DNA from: RHKX01 sp963743875
GTDB taxonomy: Bacteria > Actinomycetota > Thermoleophilia > Solirubrobacterales > 70-9
Direction of reading: 5' to 3'
Assembly: GCA_963743875.1 (NCBI GenBank)
Contig: CAVURM010000001.1
Coordinates: forward strand, 434,001-498,000
Length of the DNA stretch: 64,000 bases
The position numbers and the translations under genes were made by a program. Below the pieces are notes generated by a model that worked only from the letters and a program-made list of their open reading frames with translations, was not told where the DNA came from and did not search any database. Shown here piece after piece: positions 1 through 8,418 of this stretch (the first letter of the stretch is position 1; every line of letters starts with the position of its first letter).

Positions 1-784
1 TGGCGAAGGTGCGCTCGCGGCTCTCGGACTTCCGTTCACGCTCGACCGCGACCTCGGTGCTGCCGAAGCCGCAGGCACGGCGACCAAGTGACCTCGCGTG
101 CTTGGGCCCGAGGATCGCCGCGAGGCTCACTTCGGGTGCTGCCGCCAGATCGGCGACGGTCTCGATCTCCAGCGCCGACAGTCGCTCCTCGGTGCGCGGT
201 CCTACGCCGGGGATGATCCGTGCGGGCCGATCGCCGACGACCTCGAGGAAGCGCTCCCGGGGCAGGACGCACAGCCCGTCCGGCTTGTCGAGGTCGGAGG
301 CGATCTTGGCGATCAGACGATTCGGCCCCAGCCCGATCGAGCAGGTCAGCCCGGTACTCGCCAGCACATCCCGCTTGATCTGGCGAGCGCGAGCCTTCGG
401 GGCCGGTGAATCGCTCAGGTCGATGTAGGCCTCGTCCATGCCCACGACCTCGACCAGGTCGCTGTAGTGATGGAAGACCTCCATGACCTGAGCCGAGGCC
501 TCCCGGTAGCTCTCCATGTTGCGCGGGATCACGACCGCTTGAGGGCATCGCCGCCGGGCAACGGCGATCGGCAACGCTGAATGGACGCCGAACTTCCGCG
601 CCTCGTAGGAGGCGGTCATCACCACCCCCCTTGAGTTCGGGTCGATCGGGCCGACGATGACGGGCTTACCTCGCAGCTCCGGCCTGCTCAACAACTCCAC
701 CGAGACGTAGAAGGCGTCCATGTCGACATGCGCGACGGCGTGCTCCCAACTCGATGGGTCCCCGTACAGACGTTCGCTCGGCAT
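1..784 (-). CDS. dinB: DNA polymerase IV (Y-family), C-terminus beyond window edge
   Basis: The 5' 261 codons of a Y-family translesion polymerase; the 3' end lies outside the window. The palm motif HVDMDAFYVSVE is at residues 19-30 with metal ligand D21, and the second catalytic pair is D117-E118 in GMDEAY. SYEARKFGV (residues 59-67) is the finger motif typical of DinB, and a helix-hairpin-helix type segment follows. The ATG at 784 is supported by a -10-like TAGCAT (791-796) only 6 nt upstream, so the transcript is probably leaderless. Members of the family copy damaged DNA at low fidelity. I see no GAACN4GTTC SOS box upstream. The gene is divergent from the small ORF at 852. Confidence 0.93.
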   Translation of the reverse strand, partial: MPSERLYGDPSSWEHAVAHVDMDAFYVSVELLSRPELRGKPVIVGPIDPNSRGVVMTASYEARKFGVHSALPIAVARRRCPQAVVIPRNMESYREASAQVMEVFHHYSDLVEVVGMDEAYIDLSDSPAPKARARQIKRDVLASTGLTCSIGLGPNRLIAKIASDLDKPDGLCVLPRERFLEVVGDRPARIIPGVGPRTEERLSALEIETVADLAAAPEVSLAAILGPKHARSLGRRACGFGSTEVAVERERKSESRERTFA

Positions 785-851
785 GTCTCGATGCTAGCCG
801 CAGCAGGGGACGAAGTTCGCGGCCGGCGATCGTCGCTGGTACCTTGGGGCC

Positions 852-1157
852 GTGAGCGCGGAGGGGAAGAACCTTGGGGCGATCTCCAAGGCCATCGACC
901 AACACAATTCCGGCTGCCCTTTCCCAGCCGCCGAGGTTCGAATGAACCCGTTCGAGGCCGAGCGCCTCGGCTGGGATGAGATCCGCGGTCTGCCAATCGT
1001 TCCCGACGCCGAGATCGGCACGGGCCGCTTCCGCATCGTCTGCTCCCGGGACCTCGACGGCGCCGGCATCGAGGAGACCGAGGCAATCGGCGAACCCGTC
1101 GAGGTTGGCGCCCCGGTCGAGGTTCCGGTCCCCGTTCGCACCGGCGACCCCAGTTAG
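852..1157 (+). CDS. Small conserved-looking hypothetical protein
   Basis: A 101-residue acidic protein with no transmembrane segment or signal peptide. I do not recognise a domain. The central part (NPFEAERLGWDEIRGLPIV, about residues 32-50) is compact and looks conserved, and it contains Cys 23 and Cys 64. The C-terminus is a Val/Pro/Glu-rich tail. The GTG start at 852 has no Shine-Dalgarno sequence, but TACCTT (840-845) lies 6 nt upstream, the leaderless arrangement seen at other genes here. It is divergent from dinB with 67 nt between the start codons. Codon use and placement make it likely real; its function is unknown. Confidence 0.65.
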   Translation: MSAEGKNLGAISKAIDQHNSGCPFPAAEVRMNPFEAERLGWDEIRGLPIVPDAEIGTGRFRIVCSRDLDGAGIEETEAIGEPVEVGAPVEVPVPVRTGDPS

Positions 1158-1495
1158 GCGCTACGCCGCCCTTCCCGGCGAAAGTCGTCGACCGCGGGGC
1201 CTGCCGCGGGGTGGATCGCACCGCTCGCTGACGCTCGGGTGTCGACCCACGCCCGCGCCACCCGCGGATCAGCCTCCACGAGGACTGACCCCGAGCGGTG
1301 GTTGAGGGTGGTGGGTTCCAAGGTGAACCCAACGAAACGTACCCTGTAGGTACGGAGAATTGGGTTCACCGTTCAAACGCCCTCGGCAGCCGGGTGAACG
1401 GTGGCCCACCTCTCCGATCCTCCCTTCCCCAGCCCAACCGACTCTCACCGGCCGGCGAGTCTCCTCGTCAGGCCACACCCAGCCCGGAACCCGGC
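1158..1495. other. Intergenic region holding repeat element A
   Basis: 338 bp between two convergent genes. No convincing reading frame is present. It contains the nested hairpin 1322-1370 and the conserved box after it (see the repeat entry). The remainder is GC-rich sequence without a recognised signal. Confidence 0.6.
1322..1407 (+). repeat. Hairpin-plus-box intergenic element, copy A
   Basis: The outer stem pairs 1322-1332 (GGTGAACCCAA) with 1360-1370. Symmetric 5-nt internal loops (1333-1337 and 1355-1359) lead to an inner stem CGTACC (1338-1343) with GGTACG (1349-1354) and a 5-nt loop. Directly downstream is the box CTCGGCAGCCGGGTGAACGG (1382-1401). Copies with unrelated stems but the same box occur at 39132 (+) and 59113-59198 (-). 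It lies between the 3' ends of two convergent genes, so it may also act as a bidirectional terminator. Confidence 0.7.
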
Positions 1496-2236
1496 TCACA
1501 CCTCGTTGAAGAAGTTGATCCCCAGGCCGTCCAGAGCCTGCTGGGCCTCGATGTTGAGGCGGGTCAGCTCGCCGGTGTAGACGAGTACTCCCATGATGAT
1601 CAGGACGATTCCGCCGGCGGCCATGATCACGGCGTAGTGGCGCTTGACGAAGCCGAAGGCAGTCGTCATGCGGGCGAATCCGATCGCGGTCAGCAGGAAG
1701 GGGATACCGAGGCCGGCCGAATAGACGGCGAGCATCAGGCCGCCCTCGAGGACCGAGCCAGTCGAACCCGCGAGCGTCAGGATGGCGGCGAGAGTGGGCC
1801 CGATACAGGGGGTCCAGGCGATCGCGAAGGCGGCGCCGGCAATCATCGGCCCGCCGCTGCCGGCCCGTTCCATCAGCGCGTCCATCCGCCATTCCCGGTT
1901 GAGCTTGACGACGAATAGCTGGGCGACGAATAGAACGCCCATCAGGATGATCAGGGTTCCGGCGATCTTGTCGAGGGTGTCCTGGTTCTGGCGCAGCGAC
2001 TGGGTCAACCCGACGGCGGTCAGCCCAAGCAGGATGAAGATGACCGAGAAGCTCGCGATGAAGGTCAACGCGGGGGGGACGACGCGACGCCAGCTCACCG
2101 AGTCGAGATCCGCTGCGGCGACTCCGGTCACGGCCGACAGGTACCCGGGCACCAGCGGAAGCACGCAGGGGGAAAAGAACGAGACCATCCCCGCGAACAG
2201 GGCGGTGAGCAGGCCGACTCCACCGATCTCGGGCAT
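1496..2236 (-). CDS. ccdA: Cytochrome c biogenesis protein CcdA (DsbD-type transmembrane domain)
   Basis: A 246-residue integral membrane protein with six hydrophobic segments. It carries both hallmark CcdA motifs: SPCVLPLVPGYL (Cys 24) and, about 120 residues later, WTPCIGPTLAAIL. CcdA moves reducing equivalents from cytoplasmic thioredoxin across the membrane to extracytoplasmic thiol proteins, for example for haem attachment to apocytochrome c. It sits 11 nt downstream of a thioredoxin-fold gene on the same strand, a likely electron donor. The length is normal for the short CcdA family. No other Ccs system II gene is visible here, although a c-type cytochrome is encoded at 27 kb. Confidence 0.93.
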   Translation of the reverse strand: MPEIGGVGLLTALFAGMVSFFSPCVLPLVPGYLSAVTGVAAADLDSVSWRRVVPPALTFIASFSVIFILLGLTAVGLTQSLRQNQDTLDKIAGTLIILMGVLFVAQLFVVKLNREWRMDALMERAGSGGPMIAGAAFAIAWTPCIGPTLAAILTLAGSTGSVLEGGLMLAVYSAGLGIPFLLTAIGFARMTTAFGFVKRHYAVIMAAGGIVLIIMGVLVYTGELTRLNIEAQQALDGLGINFFNEV

Positions 2237-2247
2237 GAACGTGACGC

Positions 2248-2988
2248 TCAGGTGATGGCGAGCGAGAGCCGGCGGCGATGATCGCGCGCCAGGTCGCTGG
2301 CCGGGCCGAGCTCGGTGAAGATGGCGACCATCACCCGTCGCAGGAGATCGGTCCGGTCGGGATCGTCGGAGGCCGAGATCTCGCTCTGGAGCTGCTCCAG
2401 AGCCTGCTCAACGTCGCCTGAGTCCCAGGCCGTCAGGGCGGGGGCGGCGGTGTCCCCGTCGCCGAGCTCGAGACGGGCCAGAAGGCCGGATGCGGTGAAG
2501 TCCGACTCGAAGGGTTCGAGCACTGCGGTCGCCCCCGCGGCATCGCCGCCGGCGATCAACAGACGGGCGAGCTTGACCGCAGCCCCCGACTGGGTCGGGT
2601 CCAGCTCTAGCGCCTTCCGCAGCGAGGGCCCGTCGTCGGCGTCCGCAAGCCGGTCGGCCTCGGATGGGGCGAGGCCGTCGAAGAAGGATGCAACCTGAGC
2701 GGGCGGGATCGCCCCGGTGAACTCGGCGGCGACCTCGCCGTCCTTGAACGCCTTGACTGCGGGTATTCCCTGGACGCCGAATCTCGCCGCAAGTTCCTGG
2801 TTTGAATCGACGTCGATCTTCGCCAGATCGACCTCGCCGCCGCGCTTGACAGTCTCGGCCTCGAGGGCCGGCCCGAGCTGCCGGCAGGGACCGCACCACT
2901 CAGCCCAGAAGTCAACGACGACCGGGACCTCCTGGGAGCGGTCGATGACCTGCTGCTGGAAACTCGCCTCGTCGACGTCGTGGACCAT
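2248..2988 (-). CDS. Thioredoxin-domain protein with TPR-like C-terminus (CnoX/YbbN-like)
   Basis: 246 residues. A thioredoxin domain (about 1-110) has the redox motif WCGPC (C32, C35) and the cis-Pro segment GIPAVKAF. A helical second half (about 115-246) resembles the tetratricopeptide tail of the YbbN/CnoX family, which couples thioredoxin activity to chaperoning. No signal peptide is present, so it is cytoplasmic. It is cotranscribed with ccdA and may hand it electrons, which is an inference from position. The ATG at 2988 has TAAGCT (2995-3000) 6 nt upstream and no Shine-Dalgarno site, so it is probably leaderless. It is divergent from the AlgH gene. Confidence 0.88.
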   Translation of the reverse strand: MVHDVDEASFQQQVIDRSQEVPVVVDFWAEWCGPCRQLGPALEAETVKRGGEVDLAKIDVDSNQELAARFGVQGIPAVKAFKDGEVAAEFTGAIPPAQVASFFDGLAPSEADRLADADDGPSLRKALELDPTQSGAAVKLARLLIAGGDAAGATAVLEPFESDFTASGLLARLELGDGDTAAPALTAWDSGDVEQALEQLQSEISASDDPDRTDLLRRVMVAIFTELGPASDLARDHRRRLSLAIT

Positions 2989-3031
2989 GGCCCAAGCTTA
3001 GAGAGCCGGTAGGGCGCGCTAGCCTGCGCCG

Positions 3032-3574
3032 GTGGAATCGTTTCGCGGAAAGCTCCTCGTTGCCTCCCCGGCATTGGAGGATCCGAACTTCGTCCGCTCG
3101 GTCGTGCTGATCACCGAGCATGGCGAAGAGGGTGCGATGGGCATCGTCTTGAACCGGCCCGCCGATGCCGAGGTCGAAGAGGTTCTCCCGGAGCTCGCCT
3201 CGATCGCGATCGCCGAGCCGATCTTCGTCGGCGGCCCCGTCCAGCCGGAATCCCTGGTCGTACTCGGGGAGTTCACCGATCCCGACAAGGCGGCCTGGAT
3301 CGTCGTCGCCGACGTCGGCCTGGTTTCTGCCTCAACCGACCTCGAGGAGCTCCCGGAGGCGGTGCGACGCGGCCGCGTCTATGCCGGCTTCTCGGGCTGG
3401 GGGCCCGGGCAGCTCGAGGCCGAGATCGAGGAGGAGGCTTGGATAGTCGAGCCCCCGATTCCGCCTGAGATCTTCCCCGACGATCCGGCGACCCTGTGGA
3501 GCGACGTGCTCGAGCGCAAGGGCGGCGAGTACGCGCTGGTCGCCCGGATGCCCGACGACCCGAGCCTCAACTGA
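3032..3574 (+). CDS. YqgE/AlgH family protein
   Basis: 180 residues matching the AlgH/YqgE (DUF179) family from end to end. The N-terminus has GKLLVASPALEDPNF followed by SVVLITEH and GAMGIVLNRP. The middle has FVGGPVQPESLVVL, and GFSGWGPGQLE is near the C-terminus. The biochemical role of the family is unsettled; it is soluble and widely conserved. The GTG at 3032 lacks a Shine-Dalgarno site but has TAGCCT (3020-3025) exactly 6 nt upstream, so I take it as a leaderless start. Its stop overlaps the 3' end of the convergent sulfatase ORF by 8 nt; that overlap vanishes if the sulfatase frameshift is corrected. Confidence 0.92.
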   Translation: MESFRGKLLVASPALEDPNFVRSVVLITEHGEEGAMGIVLNRPADAEVEEVLPELASIAIAEPIFVGGPVQPESLVVLGEFTDPDKAAWIVVADVGLVSASTDLEELPEAVRRGRVYAGFSGWGPGQLEAEIEEEAWIVEPPIPPEIFPDDPATLWSDVLERKGGEYALVARMPDDPSLN

Positions 3575-5006
3575 CGAGGGAGCCGCTCAGGGACAGGCGT
3601 CTCCGGAACAGCCGCGCGCGGCGTCGAGCGCGGCGGTCATCTCGTCGAAGCGCAGCTGCGGCCTCCGCGGTGTTGAGCCGCGGTTCGCCGTCCATCTCAC
3701 CGGGGTCGAGGTTCCAGTCGTAGGCCTCCACGAACGGATCGCCTCCGTCGGGGTCCTTGGTCTCGATCAGCGAGCCGTCCGCGTCCTGGACCGCCTTCCA
3801 CTTGACCGATTCCGTGAGCAGGAAGTCACGATCGTTGTCGACGTCGAACAGCGACCTGCCGTCCGTCTGGTAGCCGGGGTCGATGCCGGCAACGTCGTAG
3901 AAGGTGGGGGCGAGGTCGATGTTGGCAACCAAGCGGGTGTCGCGCTGGCTCTGCTTGCCCAGCGCGGCCGGCCAGCGCAAGTACATCGGGACGTTGGTCG
4001 CCTCCTGGTAGGGGAAGACCTTGCCGAGCAACCCGTGCGCGCCGAAGAGGAAACCGTTGTCGGACATGAAGATCGCGAGGGTGTCGCGATCCTCTTCGTT
4101 GTCCTCGAGCGTCCCGAAGACCTCGGCGATCCCGTCGTCGGCGGAGAGGAGGGTCTGCTGATATCGCTGAAAGCGCTTGGTTATGTAGCCCAGCGTCTTG
4201 TCGTGGCGCTTGTCGGCCAGATAGGGCGGTTTGTCGGACAGATCGGCCTCGTTGAATGAGATCGGCGGCCTGAACGGCGGCACGTCGGCATCGGCGTACC
4301 GTTCGGCCGGCTCGAGCGGCGTGTGCGGGGAACGCAGCGACAGCGTCATCATCCAGGGCTGGTCGTCGTCGCTTTCGCGCGCCTGGACGAAGCGACTGCC
4401 GCGGCGAGCGGTGATCAGGTCGGCCAGGCCCCGTTGGGCCCGGTCCTTCTCAGTGCCCTTGTAGTCGTCCTTGAACTTGTCGAAACCGGCCTTTCCCTCG
4501 ATCTGCTTGTCCCAGTTGTTCAGGTACTTGCCGAACAACCCGGTGAAGTAGCCGGCGTCCTGAAGCTTGGCGGGAAAGGTGTTCTCAGGGAGGTACGTGG
4601 TGCCGAACTGCTTGTTCGGGTTGTTGGTGATGATTCCGTGATTGTGCGCATAGAGGCCCGAGTACATCGATGCGCGCGACGGGCAGCAGAGCGGCGTCGT
4701 GGCGAAGCCGTGGTTGAAGTCGACGCCCTGACTCTTGAACAGCTCCAGCGTCTGCGACATCGCCCGCATCGAGGTCTTCTCCTGGTCGTCGGTGATGATC
4801 AGGAGGATGTTCGGCCGCGAGCCCGAGGCACCGTCGACCAACGAGCCGCCCTTGCCGCTGCCGTCGCCGAGCGTCATCTCGGGCCGTTCGACGGCCACTT
4901 CACGGTCGGCAATCCCGCGCGTGGAGCCGAAGATCGCTACCGCGACCGCGAATGCGGCGCAGAGCAGCAGGACGAGCGCGATTTTCCCCCGGGCGAGAGC
5001 AGGCAT
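3567..5006 (-). CDS. Sulfatase family protein, C-terminus frameshifted
   Basis: A type I sulfatase-like enzyme of 479 codons as read. An N-terminal hydrophobic segment (about 9-27) suggests export or anchoring. Metal-binding TDD is at 72-74, and C107 in CCPSR is the residue converted to formylglycine in this family. A second metal site appears as FMSDNGFLFGAHG. The last roughly 35 residues are Arg/Ala-rich and unlike sulfatases. Another frame over the same bases encodes a plausible end (DEMTAALDAARGCSGDACP) stopping at 3587, so one base is probably gained or lost near 3645-3670. A -10-like TATAAG (5015-5020) lies 8 nt before the ATG. Substrate unknown; paralogous to the divergent neighbour. 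Confidence 0.88.
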   Translation of the reverse strand: MPALARGKIALVLLLCAAFAVAVAIFGSTRGIADREVAVERPEMTLGDGSGKGGSLVDGASGSRPNILLIITDDQEKTSMRAMSQTLELFKSQGVDFNHGFATTPLCCPSRASMYSGLYAHNHGIITNNPNKQFGTTYLPENTFPAKLQDAGYFTGLFGKYLNNWDKQIEGKAGFDKFKDDYKGTEKDRAQRGLADLITARRGSRFVQARESDDDQPWMMTLSLRSPHTPLEPAERYADADVPPFRPPISFNEADLSDKPPYLADKRHDKTLGYITKRFQRYQQTLLSADDGIAEVFGTLEDNEEDRDTLAIFMSDNGFLFGAHGLLGKVFPYQEATNVPMYLRWPAALGKQSQRDTRLVANIDLAPTFYDVAGIDPGYQTDGRSLFDVDNDRDFLLTESVKWKAVQDADGSLIETKDPDGGDPFVEAYDWNLDPGEMDGEPRLNTAEAAAALRRDDRRARRRARLFRRRLSLSGSLVS

Positions 5007-5023
5007 CCCGGTTTCTTATACAG

Positions 5024-5040
5024 AGCGCTTGCAAAGCGCT
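5024..5040. promoter_or_regulatory. Perfect inverted repeat between divergent sulfatase genes (possible operator)
   Basis: AGCGCTT (5024-5030), 3-nt centre, AAGCGCT (5034-5040). It lies just upstream of the -10-like TATAAG of the leftward sulfatase, where a repressor could block its promoter. No regulator gene is adjacent, so the binding protein is unknown. Confidence 0.4.
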
Positions 5041-5156
5041 GCTAAACAGCTCACATTCCCGCTTCACGCGACAGCTCTACATAACGTTGATTATCGTGCG
5101 TTGCTGCCGTTGCTCGCCGGAGCCGGCCGCTACTTCCGCGGCGGGAACGGGTTGAG

Positions 5157-6953
5157 GTGACAGTGGGTGCACTCGAGAGAGCTTTGCTGGCGGTCGTGGT
5201 GGCGATGGTCGTGGTCGTCACGGTGGCCACGGTCGGCCAGGGGTCCGTGGAGGTGGCCGCCGCCGCCAAGGCCGAGCAGGATCAACCGAACGTGGTCCTG
5301 TTGCTCTCCGACGATCAGACGGTCGAGGAGATGCGTTTCATGCCGCAGGTTCAGAGGCTGATCGGCAACGCCGGCGCCGAATTCGAGACCAACATGACCA
5401 ACTGGCCGCTCTGCTGTCCCTCGCGGGCGACGATGCAGACCGGTCAGTACGCACACAACCACGGCGTGCTCGGCAACGGCGGCACGCTCGGCGGGTTCGG
5501 CAAGCTGGACACCTCACGAACGCTTCCGGTCTGGTTGCAGCGCGCCGGCTACTACACCGCCCACATCGGCAAGCTCATGAACGGCTACGAGAGCAGCCCG
5601 GTCGGCGTCCCGCCTGGTTGGTCGGAGTGGCACGGTTCGAAGCGCACCTACATGTATTACGGCTACGAGTTGCTCGAGAACGGGCAGCTCAATGCGTACG
5701 GCTCCCCCCAGGAGAACCCGGACGATCCCGCCCAGCCCGACCTTTACAACACCGACGTCTACACCGACAAGGCGGTTGACATAATCGCGCAGCGCGCGCC
5801 GAGCCGGCAACCCTTCTACCTCTCGGTCTCCTACCTGGCCCCGCACGGCGGTGGGCCCAACCAACCGGCTGACGAGCCGCAGAGCCGCTGCGACGGGACC
5901 GCGAAGCCGCCGATCGACCGTGCCGGCTCGCTCGAGTCCACCCCGCTTCCCCAACCCCCCAACTTCAACGAGACCGACGTATCCGACAAGCCCGCGGCAA
6001 TCGCAGGTGAGGATCCGCTCTCGGCCAAGGACCTCAGCAATGCCACCCGCAACTACCGCTGTCGCGGCGAGTCGGTGATGGGCATCGACGACGGCGCCGA
6101 GCGGATCGTGGAGGCCCTGCGGGAGTCGGGAGAGCTGAAGGACACGCTCCTCATCTACACCTCCGACAACGGTTTCTTCCACGGCGAGCATCGGATTCCA
6201 TCGGGCAAGAATCAGGTCTACGAGGAGGCGGTCCGGGTGCCGCTGCTGATGCGCGGTCCCGGTATCCCCCGGGGCTCGAAGGTCGCCGACATCACGATCA
6301 ACGCCGACCTCTCGCCGACGATCCTCGACGCCGCCGGCGCCGCGGCCGACCTTCCCCAGGACGGCAGGTCGCTGCTTCCCTTCGCGCGCCATCCTGATCG
6401 CTTTCACGGCCGCGAGCTGCTGCTGGAGCAGCAGTCACCCGACGGAGACGACGGTGAACCGCGGGGAACCGAGTACTCCGCGATTCGTACGAGCAGGTAC
6501 AAGCTGGTCGAGAATGCCGGCGGCGAGGTCGAGCTCTACGACCTCCGCAGCGACCCCTACGAGCTCACGAACCTCCATGGCAACCCCGACCTCGCCGAGG
6601 CCGAGGCGGCCCTGACCCAGCGGCTGGCGGCCCTTCGCACCTGCGCCGGGAAGAGCTGCCGGACCGAACCTGCGATCAAGCCGAAGCTCCCTCGGCAGAT
6701 CCGTCGCGACGGTCGACGATGCACCCCGGCCGGGGACTTCGTCTACGGGATCCGGAGCGCGGCACAGAGCCGGTTGATCGGCGTCACGTTCAGCGTCAAC
6801 GGCAGGAGCGCCGGCAGCGACGGCAGCGAGCCCTTCGAGCGCCGTCTTCCCGCCGGGCTCCTGCGCAGGGAGAGGCGATCCGATGTCGAGGCGACGGTGG
6901 AGCTGATCGACGGTCGACTGACGACCTTGCACGACCGGGTGGCCATCTGCTGA
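5157..6953 (+). CDS. Sulfatase family protein with extra C-terminal domain
   Basis: 598 residues. An N-terminal hydrophobic segment (about 8-27) indicates export or membrane anchoring. The catalytic part has SDD at 51-53, C86 in CCPSR (formylglycine site) and SDNGFFHGEHR, followed by the usual sulfatase C-terminal subdomain ending near LYDLRSDPYELTNL. After it comes about 100 residues with four Cys (CAGKSC and later) that resemble a small beta-sandwich domain; I cannot name it. It is divergent from and homologous to the sulfatase at 3567. The substrate could be a sulfated or phosphorylated glycan or lipid; this is not resolved. GTG at 5157 was taken; GTG at 5163 is equally possible. Confidence 0.88.
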   Translation: MTVGALERALLAVVVAMVVVVTVATVGQGSVEVAAAAKAEQDQPNVVLLLSDDQTVEEMRFMPQVQRLIGNAGAEFETNMTNWPLCCPSRATMQTGQYAHNHGVLGNGGTLGGFGKLDTSRTLPVWLQRAGYYTAHIGKLMNGYESSPVGVPPGWSEWHGSKRTYMYYGYELLENGQLNAYGSPQENPDDPAQPDLYNTDVYTDKAVDIIAQRAPSRQPFYLSVSYLAPHGGGPNQPADEPQSRCDGTAKPPIDRAGSLESTPLPQPPNFNETDVSDKPAAIAGEDPLSAKDLSNATRNYRCRGESVMGIDDGAERIVEALRESGELKDTLLIYTSDNGFFHGEHRIPSGKNQVYEEAVRVPLLMRGPGIPRGSKVADITINADLSPTILDAAGAAADLPQDGRSLLPFARHPDRFHGRELLLEQQSPDGDDGEPRGTEYSAIRTSRYKLVENAGGEVELYDLRSDPYELTNLHGNPDLAEAEAALTQRLAALRTCAGKSCRTEPAIKPKLPRQIRRDGRRCTPAGDFVYGIRSAAQSRLIGVTFSVNGRSAGSDGSEPFERRLPAGLLRRERRSDVEATVELIDGRLTTLHDRVAIC

Positions 6954-6954
6954 T

Positions 6955-6971
6955 CGGCCAATCGGTGGCCG
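6955..6971. terminator. Short inverted repeat between convergent genes
   Basis: CGGCCA (6955-6960), 5-nt loop, TGGCCG (6966-6971), sitting between the stops of the sulfatase and the WS/DGAT gene. There is no T-tract, so it is only a weak candidate bidirectional terminator. Confidence 0.3.
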
Positions 6972-8375
6972 CTAGAGGAGCAACTCGCTGAGTTCCTCCA
7001 CCGCGTCCTCCATGTAGGTCGAGAGGCGCTGCAGCTGTGGCAGCGTGTCGCGAGCTCCGGTGAATCCGAAGTTCAACGCCCCCGCGTAGCTCAGGCAGGT
7101 GATGTTCAGCGCCGAGCCGTGCAGGAGCAGCGACAACGGCGAGATCCGGTCGAGCTTCGCCCCGTTGAAGTAGAGCGTCTCCGGGGGTCCCGGGACGTTG
7201 GAGATGGTCACGTTGAAGGGGACCGGCATCCGGCCCCCGAGGCCCGCCATGAGGCCGACGAGCCAGGGTCCGTTGACGAGCAGTGTGTAGGGCGTCTTGG
7301 CCGACTGCGGCAGGGCGCTGAGGTGCTCCTTCGCCTCGTCCATCGAGCCGCGGATCGCGCGCAGCCGCCCCAGCGGATCGGCGTGGTTGGTGGCGAGTTC
7401 GGTCACCACGATCCCAACTGCCGTACCCGCGCTCTGATCACCGGCCTCGCGCAGGCTGACCGGCACACCCGCCGTCAATGAGCGCGAGGGCAGGGAGCCG
7501 TGCTCGCGAAGATAGCTGCGCAGCGCCGTCGAGCTCAGGTAGAGGACGATGTCGTTCAGCGTTCCCTCCCCCGCGGCGGCCAGCCGCTTGACGAGTCCGA
7601 GGTCGCACTGCTGGGTCGCGAAACGCCTCTGGCCCCCGAGGTGTCCACCGAGAGCCGAGTCGGGGGCGTTGTAGGGGGCTGCAAGGGCGCCGTCATCGCC
7701 GAGTCGCGCGTTGCCCAACTGGAGGGCCGCCTTGGTCAAACCACCGAGCGCTGCCACCCCGTCGCGAGCTGCGTCCATCGCGCCCGACAGCGGATCCCCT
7801 GAGGGTTGCTCGTCCCGCGAGCGGTTCCTGGGCCTGCTGTGCTTGGGCCCCTCGCCGACGCTCCAGAATGCAGGGGTGTCATTTCCCCCGGGGTCGGTCG
7901 AGAACGTCCTCAGGATCAGCCCCATGGCGCTGACACCATCGATCAGCGAGTGATGCATCTTCAGATACATCGCGAAACCGTTCTCGCCGAGGCCCTCGAT
8001 CAGATGCAGCTCCCACAACGGCCGACGCAGGTCCAGCTGGTTGCTGTGCAGCCGCGAGACCAGGATTCCGAGCTCGCGCTGGCCACCCGGGCGCGGTAGG
8101 GCGGAATGCCGCACATGGTGGTCGAGGTCGATGTCGTTGTCCTCGCTCATCAGCGGCAGGCGCGGACCGAGCAGGGGAGCCTGGATCGGCTTCAGATTCC
8201 AAGGGCGGGGAATGCTGCGTTCGGCACGCATCCGCTCCAATTCACGACCGACGAAGTCCGCCGGTGCCCCGGGAGGCTTGGTGAACTCGAACAGCCCGCC
8301 GACGTGCATCGGTGTATCCCGTCCCTCGAGAACGAGCCAGACCGCATCAACCGGCGATACGCGCTTCGTTGCCAT
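6972..8375 (-). CDS. Wax ester synthase / acyl-CoA:diacylglycerol acyltransferase (WS/DGAT)
   Basis: 467 residues, the usual length for the bifunctional WS/DGAT family that makes triacylglycerol or wax esters from acyl-CoA. The acyltransferase motif HHSLIDG is at 141-147 (H142 and D146 catalytic). The N-terminal SPVDAVWLVLEG (7-18) and the later NVPGPPETLYFNG stretch are family signatures. I use ATG 8375 rather than GTG 8381 because TAGTTT (8382-8387) lies 6 nt before the ATG and would overlap the start region otherwise; no Shine-Dalgarno site is visible. Storage-lipid synthesis is common in actinobacteria. The neighbouring genes do not suggest a specific pathway. Confidence 0.92.
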   Translation of the reverse strand: MATKRVSPVDAVWLVLEGRDTPMHVGGLFEFTKPPGAPADFVGRELERMRAERSIPRPWNLKPIQAPLLGPRLPLMSEDNDIDLDHHVRHSALPRPGGQRELGILVSRLHSNQLDLRRPLWELHLIEGLGENGFAMYLKMHHSLIDGVSAMGLILRTFSTDPGGNDTPAFWSVGEGPKHSRPRNRSRDEQPSGDPLSGAMDAARDGVAALGGLTKAALQLGNARLGDDGALAAPYNAPDSALGGHLGGQRRFATQQCDLGLVKRLAAAGEGTLNDIVLYLSSTALRSYLREHGSLPSRSLTAGVPVSLREAGDQSAGTAVGIVVTELATNHADPLGRLRAIRGSMDEAKEHLSALPQSAKTPYTLLVNGPWLVGLMAGLGGRMPVPFNVTISNVPGPPETLYFNGAKLDRISPLSLLLHGSALNITCLSYAGALNFGFTGARDTLPQLQRLSTYMEDAVEELSELLL

Positions 8376-8418
8376 CGCCACAAACTATCGACTGCGCTGC
8401 GGAAGCCGGAAACCGGAA

